Shown piece after piece: positions 1 to 5,471 of a stretch of 5,536 bases of DNA; within the stretch, counting starts at the first letter, position 1, and every line of letters begins with the position of its first letter. The DNA is taken from the NCBI GenBank assembly GCA_028287035.1, contig JAQBQL010000235.1:1-5536 (forward strand), written 5' to 3'. The notes below the pieces were generated by a model. It did no database searches, was not told the origin of the DNA, and saw only the letters and a list, made by a program, of their open reading frames with translations. A program made the translations under genes and the position numbers. Source of the stretch: Labilithrix sp. (GTDB lineage Bacteria > Myxococcota > Polyangia > Polyangiales > Polyangiaceae).

Positions 1-1
1 G

Positions 2-904
2 ATCAAGCCGGCCGCCGGCATGGGCGAGATGAAGCACGACATGAGCGGCGCGGCGAACATCGTCGGCCTCATGCAGATCGTCGCCCGCCTCAAGCCCAAC
101 GTCGAGGTGCACGGCATCCTCGCCGCCCCCGAGAACATGCCTGACGGCAACGCGTACCGGCCCGGCGACATCTTCCCGTCGCTCCAAGGCAAGAGCGTCG
201 AGATCATCAACACCGACGCCGAGGGCCGCCTCGTCCTCGCCGACGCGCTCGCCTACGCCCGGGCGCTCGAGCCGGACATCCTCGTCGACAACGCGACGCT
301 CACCGGCGCGTGCGTCGTCGCGCTCGGCAACTCGTGCTCCGGCTGGTACGCCTCGAACGAAGCGTGCGCCGAGGAGTTCCAGCAGGCGGTCAAGGGCAGC
401 GGCGAGGTCATGTGGCGCATGCCGCTCCTCGAGGACCTGAAGGACCAGCTGAAGAGCGACAGCGCCGACCTGAAGCACACGGGCGACCGGTGGGGCGGCT
501 CGATCAGCGCCGCGCTCTTCCTCCGCGAGTTCGTCGGCAACGTCCCGAACTGGATCCACTGTGACATCGCCGGTCCGGCGATGGGCGACCGTATCCGCGG
601 CTGGGACCCGAAGGGCGGCACCGGCCACGGCGTCCTCACGTTCATGGACCTCATCGAGCGCGCCGAGCGTGCGGAGCCCACCGAGCGCGCCGCCGCCGCC
701 CCGCCGGTGACGCCCGAGGCCCCTGCCCCGCCGCCGCGCACCGCGAAGGCCGCGGACAAGTCGGCCGCGAAATCGTCGCTGCCGGCCGGCACGCGCGAGA
801 TCGTCCGTCAGCCGAAGTCCTCGGGCTCCTCGCGCAAGGCGGCCTCGGGGAAGGTCGCCGACACCGCGTCGCGCGAGCCGCAGAACCGCAAGCGCGGGCG
901 CTGA
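2..904 (+). CDS. pepA: Leucyl aminopeptidase (M17 family), 5' end outside the window
   Basis: This cytosolic metallo-exopeptidase removes N-terminal residues, often leucine, from peptides and uses two divalent metal ions. The reading frame is open from base 2, so the gene begins upstream and only the C-terminal catalytic domain is visible. The family signature NTDAEGRL is encoded at 209-232. By alignment from memory with E. coli PepA, its Asp (215-217) and Glu (221-223) are metal ligands and its Arg (227-229) is catalytic. The catalytic Lys is at 5-7 (IKP) and another metal-ligand Asp at 38-40 (MKHDM). The first two ligands (Lys and Asp of GKGxTFDSGG) would lie just before base 1. The domain ends near 660 (TFMDLIERAE). 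After it come about 77 residues rich in Ala, Pro, Lys, Arg and Ser, ending NRKRGR, which ordinary PepA lacks. The family assignment is secure; the role of the tail is unknown. Confidence 0.95.
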   Translation: MKPAAGMGEMKHDMSGAANIVGLMQIVARLKPNVEVHGILAAPENMPDGNAYRPGDIFPSLQGKSVEIINTDAEGRLVLADALAYARALEPDILVDNATLTGACVVALGNSCSGWYASNEACAEEFQQAVKGSGEVMWRMPLLEDLKDQLKSDSADLKHTGDRWGGSISAALFLREFVGNVPNWIHCDIAGPAMGDRIRGWDPKGGTGHGVLTFMDLIERAERAEPTERAAAAPPVTPEAPAPPPRTAKAADKSAAKSSLPAGTREIVRQPKSSGSSRKAASGKVADTASREPQNRKRGR

Positions 905-910
905 GCCCTT

Positions 911-952
911 CCCGTGCGGGCAGCTCGGCTTGCCGTGGCAAGACCGAGCTGC
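911..952 (+). terminator. Strong GC-rich stem-loop between pepA and ttcA, possible terminator
   Basis: GCAGCTCGG (920-928) pairs perfectly with CCGAGCTGC (944-952). Inside it CTTGC (929-933) pairs with GCAAG (938-942) around a CGTG loop, with A943 as the only bulge, giving about 14 base pairs. A smaller hairpin, CCCG-TG-CGGG (911-920), overlaps its foot. The structure starts 16 bases after the pepA stop and ends 14 bases before the ttcA start. There is no T-run after it, so it is not a canonical intrinsic terminator. It could be a U-less terminator, an mRNA-stabilising 3' end for pepA, or an attenuator ahead of ttcA. The pairing is seen directly; the function is inferred. Confidence 0.55.
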
Positions 953-966
953 TAGCCGGGTGCTCG

Positions 967-1821
967 ATGGAAGCGGATTTCGCCCAGGTCGAGCGGCGCC
1001 TCACGCGCGGGATGTCCCGGGCGATGATGGACTTCCAGATGCTCGCCGACGGCGACCGCGTCATGGTGTGCGTGAGCGGCGGGAAGGACAGCTACACGAT
1101 GCTGCACCTGCTCCGCGAGCTGAAGAAGCGCGCGCCCATCTCGTTCGAGCTCGTCGTCGTCAACGTCGACCAGGGCCATCCCGGCTACCCGGCCGATCGC
1201 CTGCGCGACTACATGCGGGACGAGGCCTACGACTTCACGATGGTGGAGGAGGACACCTACTCCATCGTCACCGAGAAGATCCCGGCCGGGAAGACGTTCT
1301 GCTCGCTCTGCTCGCGGCTGCGGCGCGGCATCCTCTACCGCGTTGCGACCGAGAAGGGCTGCACCAAGATCGCCCTCGGCCACCACCGCGAGGACATCCT
1401 CCAGACGCTGCTCCTCAACCTGTTCTTCGGCGGCTCGCTCGGGACGATGCCCCCGAAGCTCATCGCCGACCAGGGGCACGTGGTCATCCGTCCGCTGTCC
1501 TACTGCGCCGAGGAGGACATCGCGGCCTTCGCCGCGGCGAAGGCGTTCCCGATCCTGCCGTGCGACCTCTGCGGCTCGCAGGACAACCTGCAGCGCAAGA
1601 TCGTGGGCTCGATGATCAACGATCTCGAGGCGAAGCATCCGGGCATCAAGGCGGTCATGCTCGCGGCGACGCAGAACGTCCGCCCCAGCCATCTGCTCGA
1701 CAAGGATCTCTGGCGTTCGCTCGGCCTCGAGGCGGCGCGCGAGCGGGAAGGGGAGGGCCTCGTCGGTCTCTCCCGCCTCCTCCGTGACGCTCCTCCGTCG
1801 CCGGACCGCGCCGCGGAATGA
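967..1821 (+). CDS. ttcA: tRNA 2-thiocytidine(32) synthetase TtcA
   Basis: TtcA thiolates cytidine 32 in the anticodon loop of certain tRNAs, using ATP and an oxygen-sensitive iron-sulfur cluster. The 284-residue product has the PP-loop ATP-pyrophosphatase motif SGGKDS at residues 37-42. It has a CxxC pair at Cys112/Cys115 (FCSLCSRLRRG) and a second at Cys199/Cys202 in PCDLCGSQDNLQRK. TtcA uses three cysteines as cluster ligands: the first pair plus one of the second. GHHREDILQT at about 138-147 is also typical. The length is slightly short of E. coli TtcA (about 311) because the N-terminus is shorter. The ATG at 967 leaves MEADFAQVERRL before the conserved helix, and a weak GGG lies 6 bases upstream. 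The stop overlaps the next start as ATGA, suggesting translational coupling. The C-terminal ~35 residues after LDKDLW are variable in the family. Confidence 0.96.
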   Translation: MEADFAQVERRLTRGMSRAMMDFQMLADGDRVMVCVSGGKDSYTMLHLLRELKKRAPISFELVVVNVDQGHPGYPADRLRDYMRDEAYDFTMVEEDTYSIVTEKIPAGKTFCSLCSRLRRGILYRVATEKGCTKIALGHHREDILQTLLLNLFFGGSLGTMPPKLIADQGHVVIRPLSYCAEEDIAAFAAAKAFPILPCDLCGSQDNLQRKIVGSMINDLEAKHPGIKAVMLAATQNVRPSHLLDKDLWRSLGLEAAREREGEGLVGLSRLLRDAPPSPDRAAE

Positions 1822-2609
1822 ACGACGGCTCCGGAGAAGCGGCGCAACCTCGGGGAGGTGACCGGCGCGGCTTCGTGCTGGGACGTCTCTCGGAGCTCGG
1901 CGCCTCGGCGCAGGCCGCCATCCCCGGCCTCTACGCGTGGTCGATCACCGTCGCGCCGACGGCGTGGGCGCGCGGCGCCCCCGGCCTCGCGCGGGTGGCC
2001 TCGATCGTCGGCATCATCGCCCTCGTGACCGCCCCCTTCGTCGAGGGCGCCGGGCCCGCGGCCGGGTCCGCCGACCCTGCTCGCAGCTGGCGCGGTCCGA
2101 CCTGGGCGCGCGTGTGGTCGGTGTGGGGCTTCGTCCTCTCGAGTGCCATCGTCTGGACGCTGGCCCCCGGCGGCCTCTCGTCGGCGCGCCTCGACGGGGT
2201 GCGCGGCGTGCTCGGCGTCATCGGCTGGGGGCTCTTCGCGTTCGCCTCCGCGGGACCGACGTTGCGCTCGGACCCCGACGCGGCCGCGCGGATCGTCGCG
2301 GGCACGCCTCTCCGGCCCCGCTCGGAGCTCCCCGGCGGGGACGGCGCGTACCTCGTCGCTGGCGCGCTGGTCGCGCTCGGCATGCAGAGCGTCGGCTGGG
2401 CCATCACGAGCCCCGAGCGGGCCGTGCTCGTGCGCCTCGTCACGGTCGTGAGCGGCGTCGCGGTGCTCGGCGGGACCACCAGCATCGCGCTCGCACGCCA
2501 TGCTGCACGCACCCCGGCCTCCCGCGGGCTTCGCCTCCGCCGGGCCTTGCCGTGGGTGGTCGTCCTCGCGCTCGTGGTGAGCGCGGGCCTGGCGCTCCGC
2601 TTCCGCTGA
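1818..2609 (+). CDS. Hypothetical polytopic membrane protein
   Basis: I do not recognise the family of this 263-residue protein. It starts on the ATGA that overlaps the ttcA stop, so it is probably translated by coupling. The first 30 residues are polar. Hydrophobic segments follow at about 31-50, 57-75, 97-117, 128-146, 176-196, 203-225 and 243-260, which suggests six or seven transmembrane helices. The loop at 76-96 and the loop at 147-175 are polar and contain several Pro, Asp and Arg. The C-terminus ends RFR directly after the last helix. No catalytic motif, transporter signature or metal-binding pattern is evident. Codon use has the same strong G/C third-position bias as its neighbours, which supports a real native gene. 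It is most likely an inner-membrane protein of unknown role. Confidence 0.75.
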   Translation: MNDGSGEAAQPRGGDRRGFVLGRLSELGASAQAAIPGLYAWSITVAPTAWARGAPGLARVASIVGIIALVTAPFVEGAGPAAGSADPARSWRGPTWARVWSVWGFVLSSAIVWTLAPGGLSSARLDGVRGVLGVIGWGLFAFASAGPTLRSDPDAAARIVAGTPLRPRSELPGGDGAYLVAGALVALGMQSVGWAITSPERAVLVRLVTVVSGVAVLGGTTSIALARHAARTPASRGLRLRRALPWVVVLALVVSAGLALRFR

Positions 2610-2677
2610 CCGCTCCACCCCTGGACGTCGCGCGGGGGAGACGGGCGCCGCGCGTGGCGTTATCGTGGGGCGACGGC

Positions 2678-2854
2678 ATGCAGGTCCTCGACGCACTCGC
2701 CGCCCTCCTCGTCGCCGCGGCGGTCGTGGCGTTCACGTTCGGTGCGCTCGCGCTCTCGCGTTCCAGCGACGTCGAGGCGCTGTACTTCCTGGTGGTCGGC
2801 GTCCTCGTGCTGCGCGCCGGCGTGCAGCTCGTCCGGCCGGGAACCAGCGCATGA
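2678..2854 (+). CDS. Small two-helix membrane protein, 58 residues
   Basis: This short gene encodes MQVLDALAALL... with a hydrophobic helix at about residues 5-26, a polar turn SRSSDVE at 27-33 and a second helix at about 34-48, ending VRPGTSA. It looks like a helical hairpin with both ends on the same side of the inner membrane. The best support is position: its stop is the TGA of an ATGA overlap with the next lipoprotein gene, the same coupling seen at the ttcA junction. A GGGG stretch (2667-2670) lies 7 bases before the ATG. An in-frame GTG at 2654, with GGGGGAG upstream, would add eight residues and cannot be excluded. I do not recognise the family. Confidence 0.65.
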   Translation: MQVLDALAALLVAAAVVAFTFGALALSRSSDVEALYFLVVGVLVLRAGVQLVRPGTSA

Positions 2855-3822
2855 GCCTCTCGCGCTGCCGCGCCTCCGTCGTGTCGATAGCGCTCCTGGT
2901 GCTCTCGTGCGGGTCCTGCACCCGACGGGACGAGGGCGAGCGGCGGGCCGAGGAGCAGGCGTCGCTCGGCGGCCAGATCGCCGCGCGCGTGGGCGTGGAC
3001 GTCATCCCGCTCACGCTCGTGGCCTCGGTCGCGGCCGCGCAGCAGGTCTCCCCCCGGGTCGCGCTGGATCACCTCGTCGCCGACGCCCTCTCCGCGAACG
3101 GCGCCCGGGAACGCCATCTGGATGGCGCCGACCCGGCCCGCTGGCTCCTCGTCGCGGCGCGGGCGAGGTGGGTCGCCGACCGGACGCTCGAGGCGGCGCG
3201 CGCCAGCGGCCCGCCGACGGCCGAGGAGATCGCGAAGCTCACCGAGCTTCACTGGCGCGAGGTCGACCGCCCGCCGGCGGTGCGCATCGTCCACGCGGTT
3301 GCGCTTCGTCCCAAGGATCCGCACGACGACGCCCGCGCCCGGGCCCTCGCCGCGGAGCTACGGGCCGCCGTCCTCTCCGCAAGGGACGAGGCGGACTTCA
3401 CCGCCCGGGCGAAGGCGGTGGCCCATCCGGCCGAGCTCGACGTGCGCGTCGAATCTCTCCCCGCGTTCACCAGCGACGGCACCCTGGTCGAGCAGGGCGG
3501 CGCCGTCGTCGAGCCGTTCGCGCGCGGCGCGTTCACCATCAGCCAGCCCGGCGACACGAGCGGCATCGTGGAGACGACGTTCGGCTGGCACGTCATCCGG
3601 CTGCTGGAACGGCTCCCCGAGCAGCGCATGCCCCTGGAGGCCCGGCGCGCCGCCTTCGCCCAGGAGGCGGTGGTCGCCCGCGCCCACCAGGAGAGCGAGG
3701 CCCGCCTCCGCGTGCTCCGCGCCGCGACCCCGGTCGTCGTGGAGCCCTCGGCCGAGAACCTCATGCAGTCCCTCCTCTCGGTCAGCGCCGCCGCGAACGC
3801 GCTTCCCGGACCTGGTCCGTGA
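2851..3822 (+). CDS. Lipoprotein with divergent parvulin-type (PpiC) peptidyl-prolyl isomerase domain
   Basis: The 323-residue product probably acts in the envelope as a folding factor for exported proteins. The N-terminus is a lipoprotein signal: Arg5/Arg7, a hydrophobic stretch 8-18, then VLSC with the lipidated Cys predicted at 20. Leu at the -2 position is a little unusual. Residues about 35-140 are helical and include SPRVALDHLV, resembling the SurA-type chaperone region before the isomerase domain. The parvulin domain covers about 144-254: VRIVHAVAL carries the first conserved His (148), and GAFTISQPGDTSGIVETTFGWHVIRL carries the second (His247). The usual GGDLGWF loop is replaced by DVRVESLPAF (197-206), so activity is uncertain. 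About 70 further residues, partly helical, end in GPGP. The start is chosen from the ATGA overlap with the small membrane protein; GGGAA lies 7 bases upstream. Confidence 0.85.
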   Translation: MSLSRCRASVVSIALLVLSCGSCTRRDEGERRAEEQASLGGQIAARVGVDVIPLTLVASVAAAQQVSPRVALDHLVADALSANGARERHLDGADPARWLLVAARARWVADRTLEAARASGPPTAEEIAKLTELHWREVDRPPAVRIVHAVALRPKDPHDDARARALAAELRAAVLSARDEADFTARAKAVAHPAELDVRVESLPAFTSDGTLVEQGGAVVEPFARGAFTISQPGDTSGIVETTFGWHVIRLLERLPEQRMPLEARRAAFAQEAVVARAHQESEARLRVLRAATPVVVEPSAENLMQSLLSVSAAANALPGPGP

Positions 3823-3835
3823 CCCGGCCCCGGGG

Positions 3836-4534
3836 ATGAGCCAGCCGCCGGGCCCCGACCGCGACCATCGCCCCTCCCGCGCGCCGACGGTGCGCGACAT
3901 GGAGATGAGCGCGTTCGCGAAGATCCTGACCGATCTGCTCGCCCGGGTGCCTGGCGCCTTCGCGTGCGCCCTCGTCGACTCCGGGGGCGAGACCGTCGAC
4001 TACGCAGGCAAGGGGGAGGTGTTCGACGTGAAGGTCGCCGCCGCTCACATGCGCATCCTCGTGAACGAGCTCGAGCGGCTGGGGGCGCTGGGCACCCCGC
4101 GCGCCCTCCTCGTGCGAGGAACGAAGCGGACGCTGCTCGCCCGCATCCTCCCTGACGGGTACGCGCTCGTGGTCCTGCTCCGGCGCCGCGCCGGGTTCGC
4201 CGCGTCCACCCGTGCATTCGCAGCCTGCGAGCGGGCCCTTGCGGTCGAGGCGGGGTGGCCGGCGTCCACCGGCGGAACCGCCTGGTTCCCCGTCACGGTC
4301 GAGGTCGACCCGCGTGGCCGCCCCCGACGCGTCGGGCAACCGGGGGTCGAGACGCTCGTGCTCGGCGCCGTCGTGGGCCTTCCACCAGGGGAAAAGGGCT
4401 TCCGGGTGCGCCTCGCGACAGGAGGAGAGCTGACGCTCGTGCGAGAGCGGGGCGACCGCTGGTACGCCGACGAGGCGGTCGCTGCCGACCGTCCCGCTGG
4501 GGCAGGTCCCCTCGATCTGCCACGGCTGTGGTGA
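3836..4534 (+). CDS. Roadblock/LC7-domain protein with C-terminal extension
   Basis: Roadblock/LC7 proteins (MglB-like in bacteria) bind or regulate small Ras-like GTPases and dimerise through a central beta sheet. In this 232-residue product the domain spans about 26-140. It begins with AFAKILTDLLARVPGAFACALVDSGGETVDYAG, continues with the helix DVKVAAAHMRILVNELERL, and then RALLVRGTKRTLLARILPDGYALVVLLRR with the typical paired strands, ending in a helix at about 121-138. Residues about 148-215 form a second, strand-rich region (PVTVEVDP, FRVRLATGGELTLVRERGDRWYADEAV) that I cannot name. The first ATG gives a 13-base gap after the isomerase gene but adds a polar, Pro/Arg-rich N-terminus. Starts at 3899 or 3905 would begin right at the domain. 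No GTPase gene is in the window. Confidence 0.8.
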   Translation: MSQPPGPDRDHRPSRAPTVRDMEMSAFAKILTDLLARVPGAFACALVDSGGETVDYAGKGEVFDVKVAAAHMRILVNELERLGALGTPRALLVRGTKRTLLARILPDGYALVVLLRRRAGFAASTRAFAACERALAVEAGWPASTGGTAWFPVTVEVDPRGRPRRVGQPGVETLVLGAVVGLPPGEKGFRVRLATGGELTLVRERGDRWYADEAVAADRPAGAGPLDLPRLW

Positions 4535-4748
4535 ATCGCGCCAGGAATGGGTGTGTCCTACACGGGAAATTCAGTAGTAATTTCGTGCAGCTGGGACAAA
4601 TGCGTACAGAACCCTCATTTTCTGTTTGGCCAAGGCGTGTCCTCTGATTATGTTCCGCGCCCCTCCAGCAGGTCGCCACGAGCGGCCGGGGCGGCAGGCA
4701 AGTCCTGCAATCCCGTGCCTTATCGAGCACCTACCGGGGGAAACCTGT
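4535..4748. other. Non-coding stretch with lower GC, no gene recognised
   Basis: After the Roadblock stop the base composition falls: 4545-4660 contains A/T-rich runs (for example AGTAGTAATTTC and CCTCATTTTCTG) unlike the coding DNA on either side. The open frames crossing it have poor codon use and no recognisable product. One hairpin is visible: CACG (4561-4564) and AAATT (4567-4571) pair with AATTT (4579-4583) and CGTG (4584-4587), leaving a GG bulge and a seven-base loop. It has no T-run after it. GTGTCC occurs at 4553-4558 and again at 4637-4642. From 4660 to 4748 I see nothing beyond single motifs. Confidence 0.5.
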
Positions 4749-4853
4749 GGAGAACTTCGCTTCTCCCCAACGCCACGGAGCTCTCAAGCTCCCGAAGCCG
4801 CGGGCGAATCCGGAGAGCTCTCCCCCGACCCTCCACATGTGGAGAGCCGGGGG
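4749..4853. repeat. Chain of four inverted repeats upstream of the rRNA promoters
   Basis: Four perfect or near-perfect dyads lie end to end: GGAGAA-CTTCGC-TTCTCC (4749-4766), GGAGCT-CTCA-AGCTCC (4777-4792), the 12-base palindrome GGAGAGCTCTCC (4812-4823) and the 14-base palindrome CTCCACATGTGGAG (4831-4844). The last sits inside an outer stem CCCCCG/CGGGGG (4822-4827 with 4848-4853). None is followed by a T-run. They may terminate or protect the 3' end of the upstream operon transcript, or act as protein-binding sites ahead of the rRNA promoters. The dyads are directly visible; the role is not. Confidence 0.6.
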
Positions 4854-4920
4854 CTCACCAGAGGACCCTGATCATCTGATCCGTGCCCTCAAAACTCGAC
4901 TGTAACCAGTTGAGTTCGGT

Positions 4921-4970
4921 GAGAAAAAAGCAGGAAGGTCCTTGACGGACCGAACGCCTCCGGGTAGAAC
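4921..4970 (+). promoter_or_regulatory. rRNA operon promoter P1 with UP-like A-tract
   Basis: A near-consensus sigma-70 promoter: -35 TTGACG (4942-4947), a 17-base spacer and -10 TAGAAC (4965-4970), with transcription expected to start near 4977. A run of six A (4924-4929) lies where an alpha-subunit UP element would be. The -35 box is the centre of a perfect dyad GGTCC-TTGAC-GGACC (4937-4951). The position about 500 bases before 16S, and the second promoter downstream, fit the tandem-promoter design of strong rRNA operons. Confidence 0.8.
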
Positions 4971-5087
4971 GGTTTCACCTTCGGACGGGTCGAACGGAAC
5001 GCGAAAGCGAGCCGGGCTCCTCGTTAGAAGCGCCAGCGGTCACGAGCTACTTCTCTCCTTCACCGGAGATCGGTGCTCATGGCCACC

Positions 5088-5125
5088 TCTCGATAACGGG
5101 ACGAAGTCCACCGCCGTTATCGAGA
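5088..5125. repeat. Perfect 12-bp inverted repeat between P1 and P2
   Basis: TCTCGATAACGG (5088-5099) is exactly complementary to CCGTTATCGAGA (5114-5125), with a 14-base loop. A second, adjacent hairpin follows: CCGTCGA (5126-5132) with TCGACGG (5139-5145). Both lie within the P1 transcript and just upstream of the P2 UP-like tract, and there is no T-run. It could be an RNA hairpin in the P1 leader or an operator near P2. The core TTATCGAG occurs once more at 4720-4727. Confidence 0.65.
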
Positions 5126-5148
5126 CCGTCGAAGAGAATCGACGGGGC

Positions 5149-5189
5149 GAAAAGAAAAAGGTTGACGGGAAAGCGAATCTGACTAAGAT
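5149..5189 (+). promoter_or_regulatory. rRNA operon promoter P2 with UP-like A-tract
   Basis: The -35 box TTGACG (5162-5167), identical to that of P1, is followed after 16 bases by -10 TAAGAT (5184-5189); initiation is expected near 5196. An A-rich stretch, GAAAAGAAAAAGG (5149-5161), abuts the -35 box, the place of a proximal UP-element subsite. The sequence between the -10 and the expected start (TCGCCTC) is GC-rich, as in promoters under stringent control. It stands about 275 bases before the 16S 5' end and is the better matched of the two promoters. Confidence 0.85.
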
Positions 5190-5195
5190 TCGCCT

Positions 5196-5471
5196 CCCCA
5201 AGCAGGACGGCGGCAACGCCGGATGCCTGCAGCCTCGGTCCTTGAAAACTGAATCGTACGTTCGCTTTAGATGAAGTCTAGAGTGGGCTCCCGGAGTGCA
5301 CGAAGCCGGTCTGGTCGTTTCGACCCGCCGAGCTGAAGTGACACTCCACCGACCCGACTAAGTCGGGTCAGAGCTTCGACAAGCCGGGAACGGCGAAGTC
5401 GAAGGCTCAAATCTCCATAAGAATTCGCTCGCCTCGCACGAACTTCGGTTCGGCCTGGCGCTGCAAAAGTT
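5196..5471 (+). other. Structured 5' leader of the rRNA precursor
   Basis: The stretch from the expected P2 start to the 16S 5' end has no convincing gene but many stem-loops. They include GGTCG-TTT-CGACC (5313-5325), GACCCGACT-A-AGTCGGGTC (5351-5369) and a long arm pairing GAGCTTCGAC (5371-5380) with GTCGAAGGCTC (5398-5408, one bulged G). This arm encloses GCCG-GGAA-CGGC (5383-5394, GNRA loop). Last comes CGAAC-TTCG-GTTCG (5439-5452), with a UUCG loop closed by C-G. GGAGTG (5293-5298) can also pair with CACTCC (5342-5347) to enclose part of this. Such leaders are cut off by RNases during 16S maturation and help ribosome assembly; the partner strand downstream of 16S is outside the window. 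Confidence 0.75.
5208..5254 (+). promoter_or_regulatory. boxB-boxA-like antitermination site in the rRNA leader
   Basis: A hairpin CGGCG-GCAA-CGCCG (5208-5221) with a GNRA-type tetraloop is followed 15 bases later by GGTCCTTGAAAACTGAAT (5237-5254). The latter resembles the rRNA boxA-like element of other bacteria (TTCTTTGAAAACT type), where NusB and S10 load to keep RNA polymerase from terminating early. The order hairpin then boxA matches rRNA operons rather than phage lambda nut sites. The site lies 15-60 bases after the expected P2 start, so transcripts from both promoters would carry it. Confidence 0.65.

Noticed and set aside
1500..2696. Long minus-strand frame (398 codons)
   Set aside because: It is antisense to ttcA and the membrane protein gene. 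Its Arg/Ala/Gly/Pro-rich product is what the complement of very GC-rich genes gives.
3122..3835. Upstream extension of the Roadblock frame
   Set aside because: This part overlaps the parvulin gene in another frame and encodes Arg/Ser/Pro-rich low complexity. The real start is at 3836 or later.
4626..4653. Possible extra promoter TTGGCC-16-TTATGT
   Set aside because: Both boxes match the consensus poorly and nothing downstream requires it before P1.
4746..4846. DnaA-box-like sites suggesting a replication origin
   Set aside because: There are only two imperfect matches, no AT-rich unwinding region and no dnaA or dnaN nearby.
4547..4879. Open frames of 81-110 codons between the Roadblock gene and P1
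   Set aside because: Codon use is unlike the neighbours, no domain is visible, and the frames run through the chain of inverted repeats.
4942..5274. Open frame of 110 codons in the rRNA control region
   Set aside because: It overlaps both promoters, the inverted repeat and the boxA-like site, has non-native codon use and gives no recognisable product. It is open by chance.
4535..5471. CRISPR array
   Set aside because: The inverted repeats differ from one another and no regularly spaced direct repeats occur.
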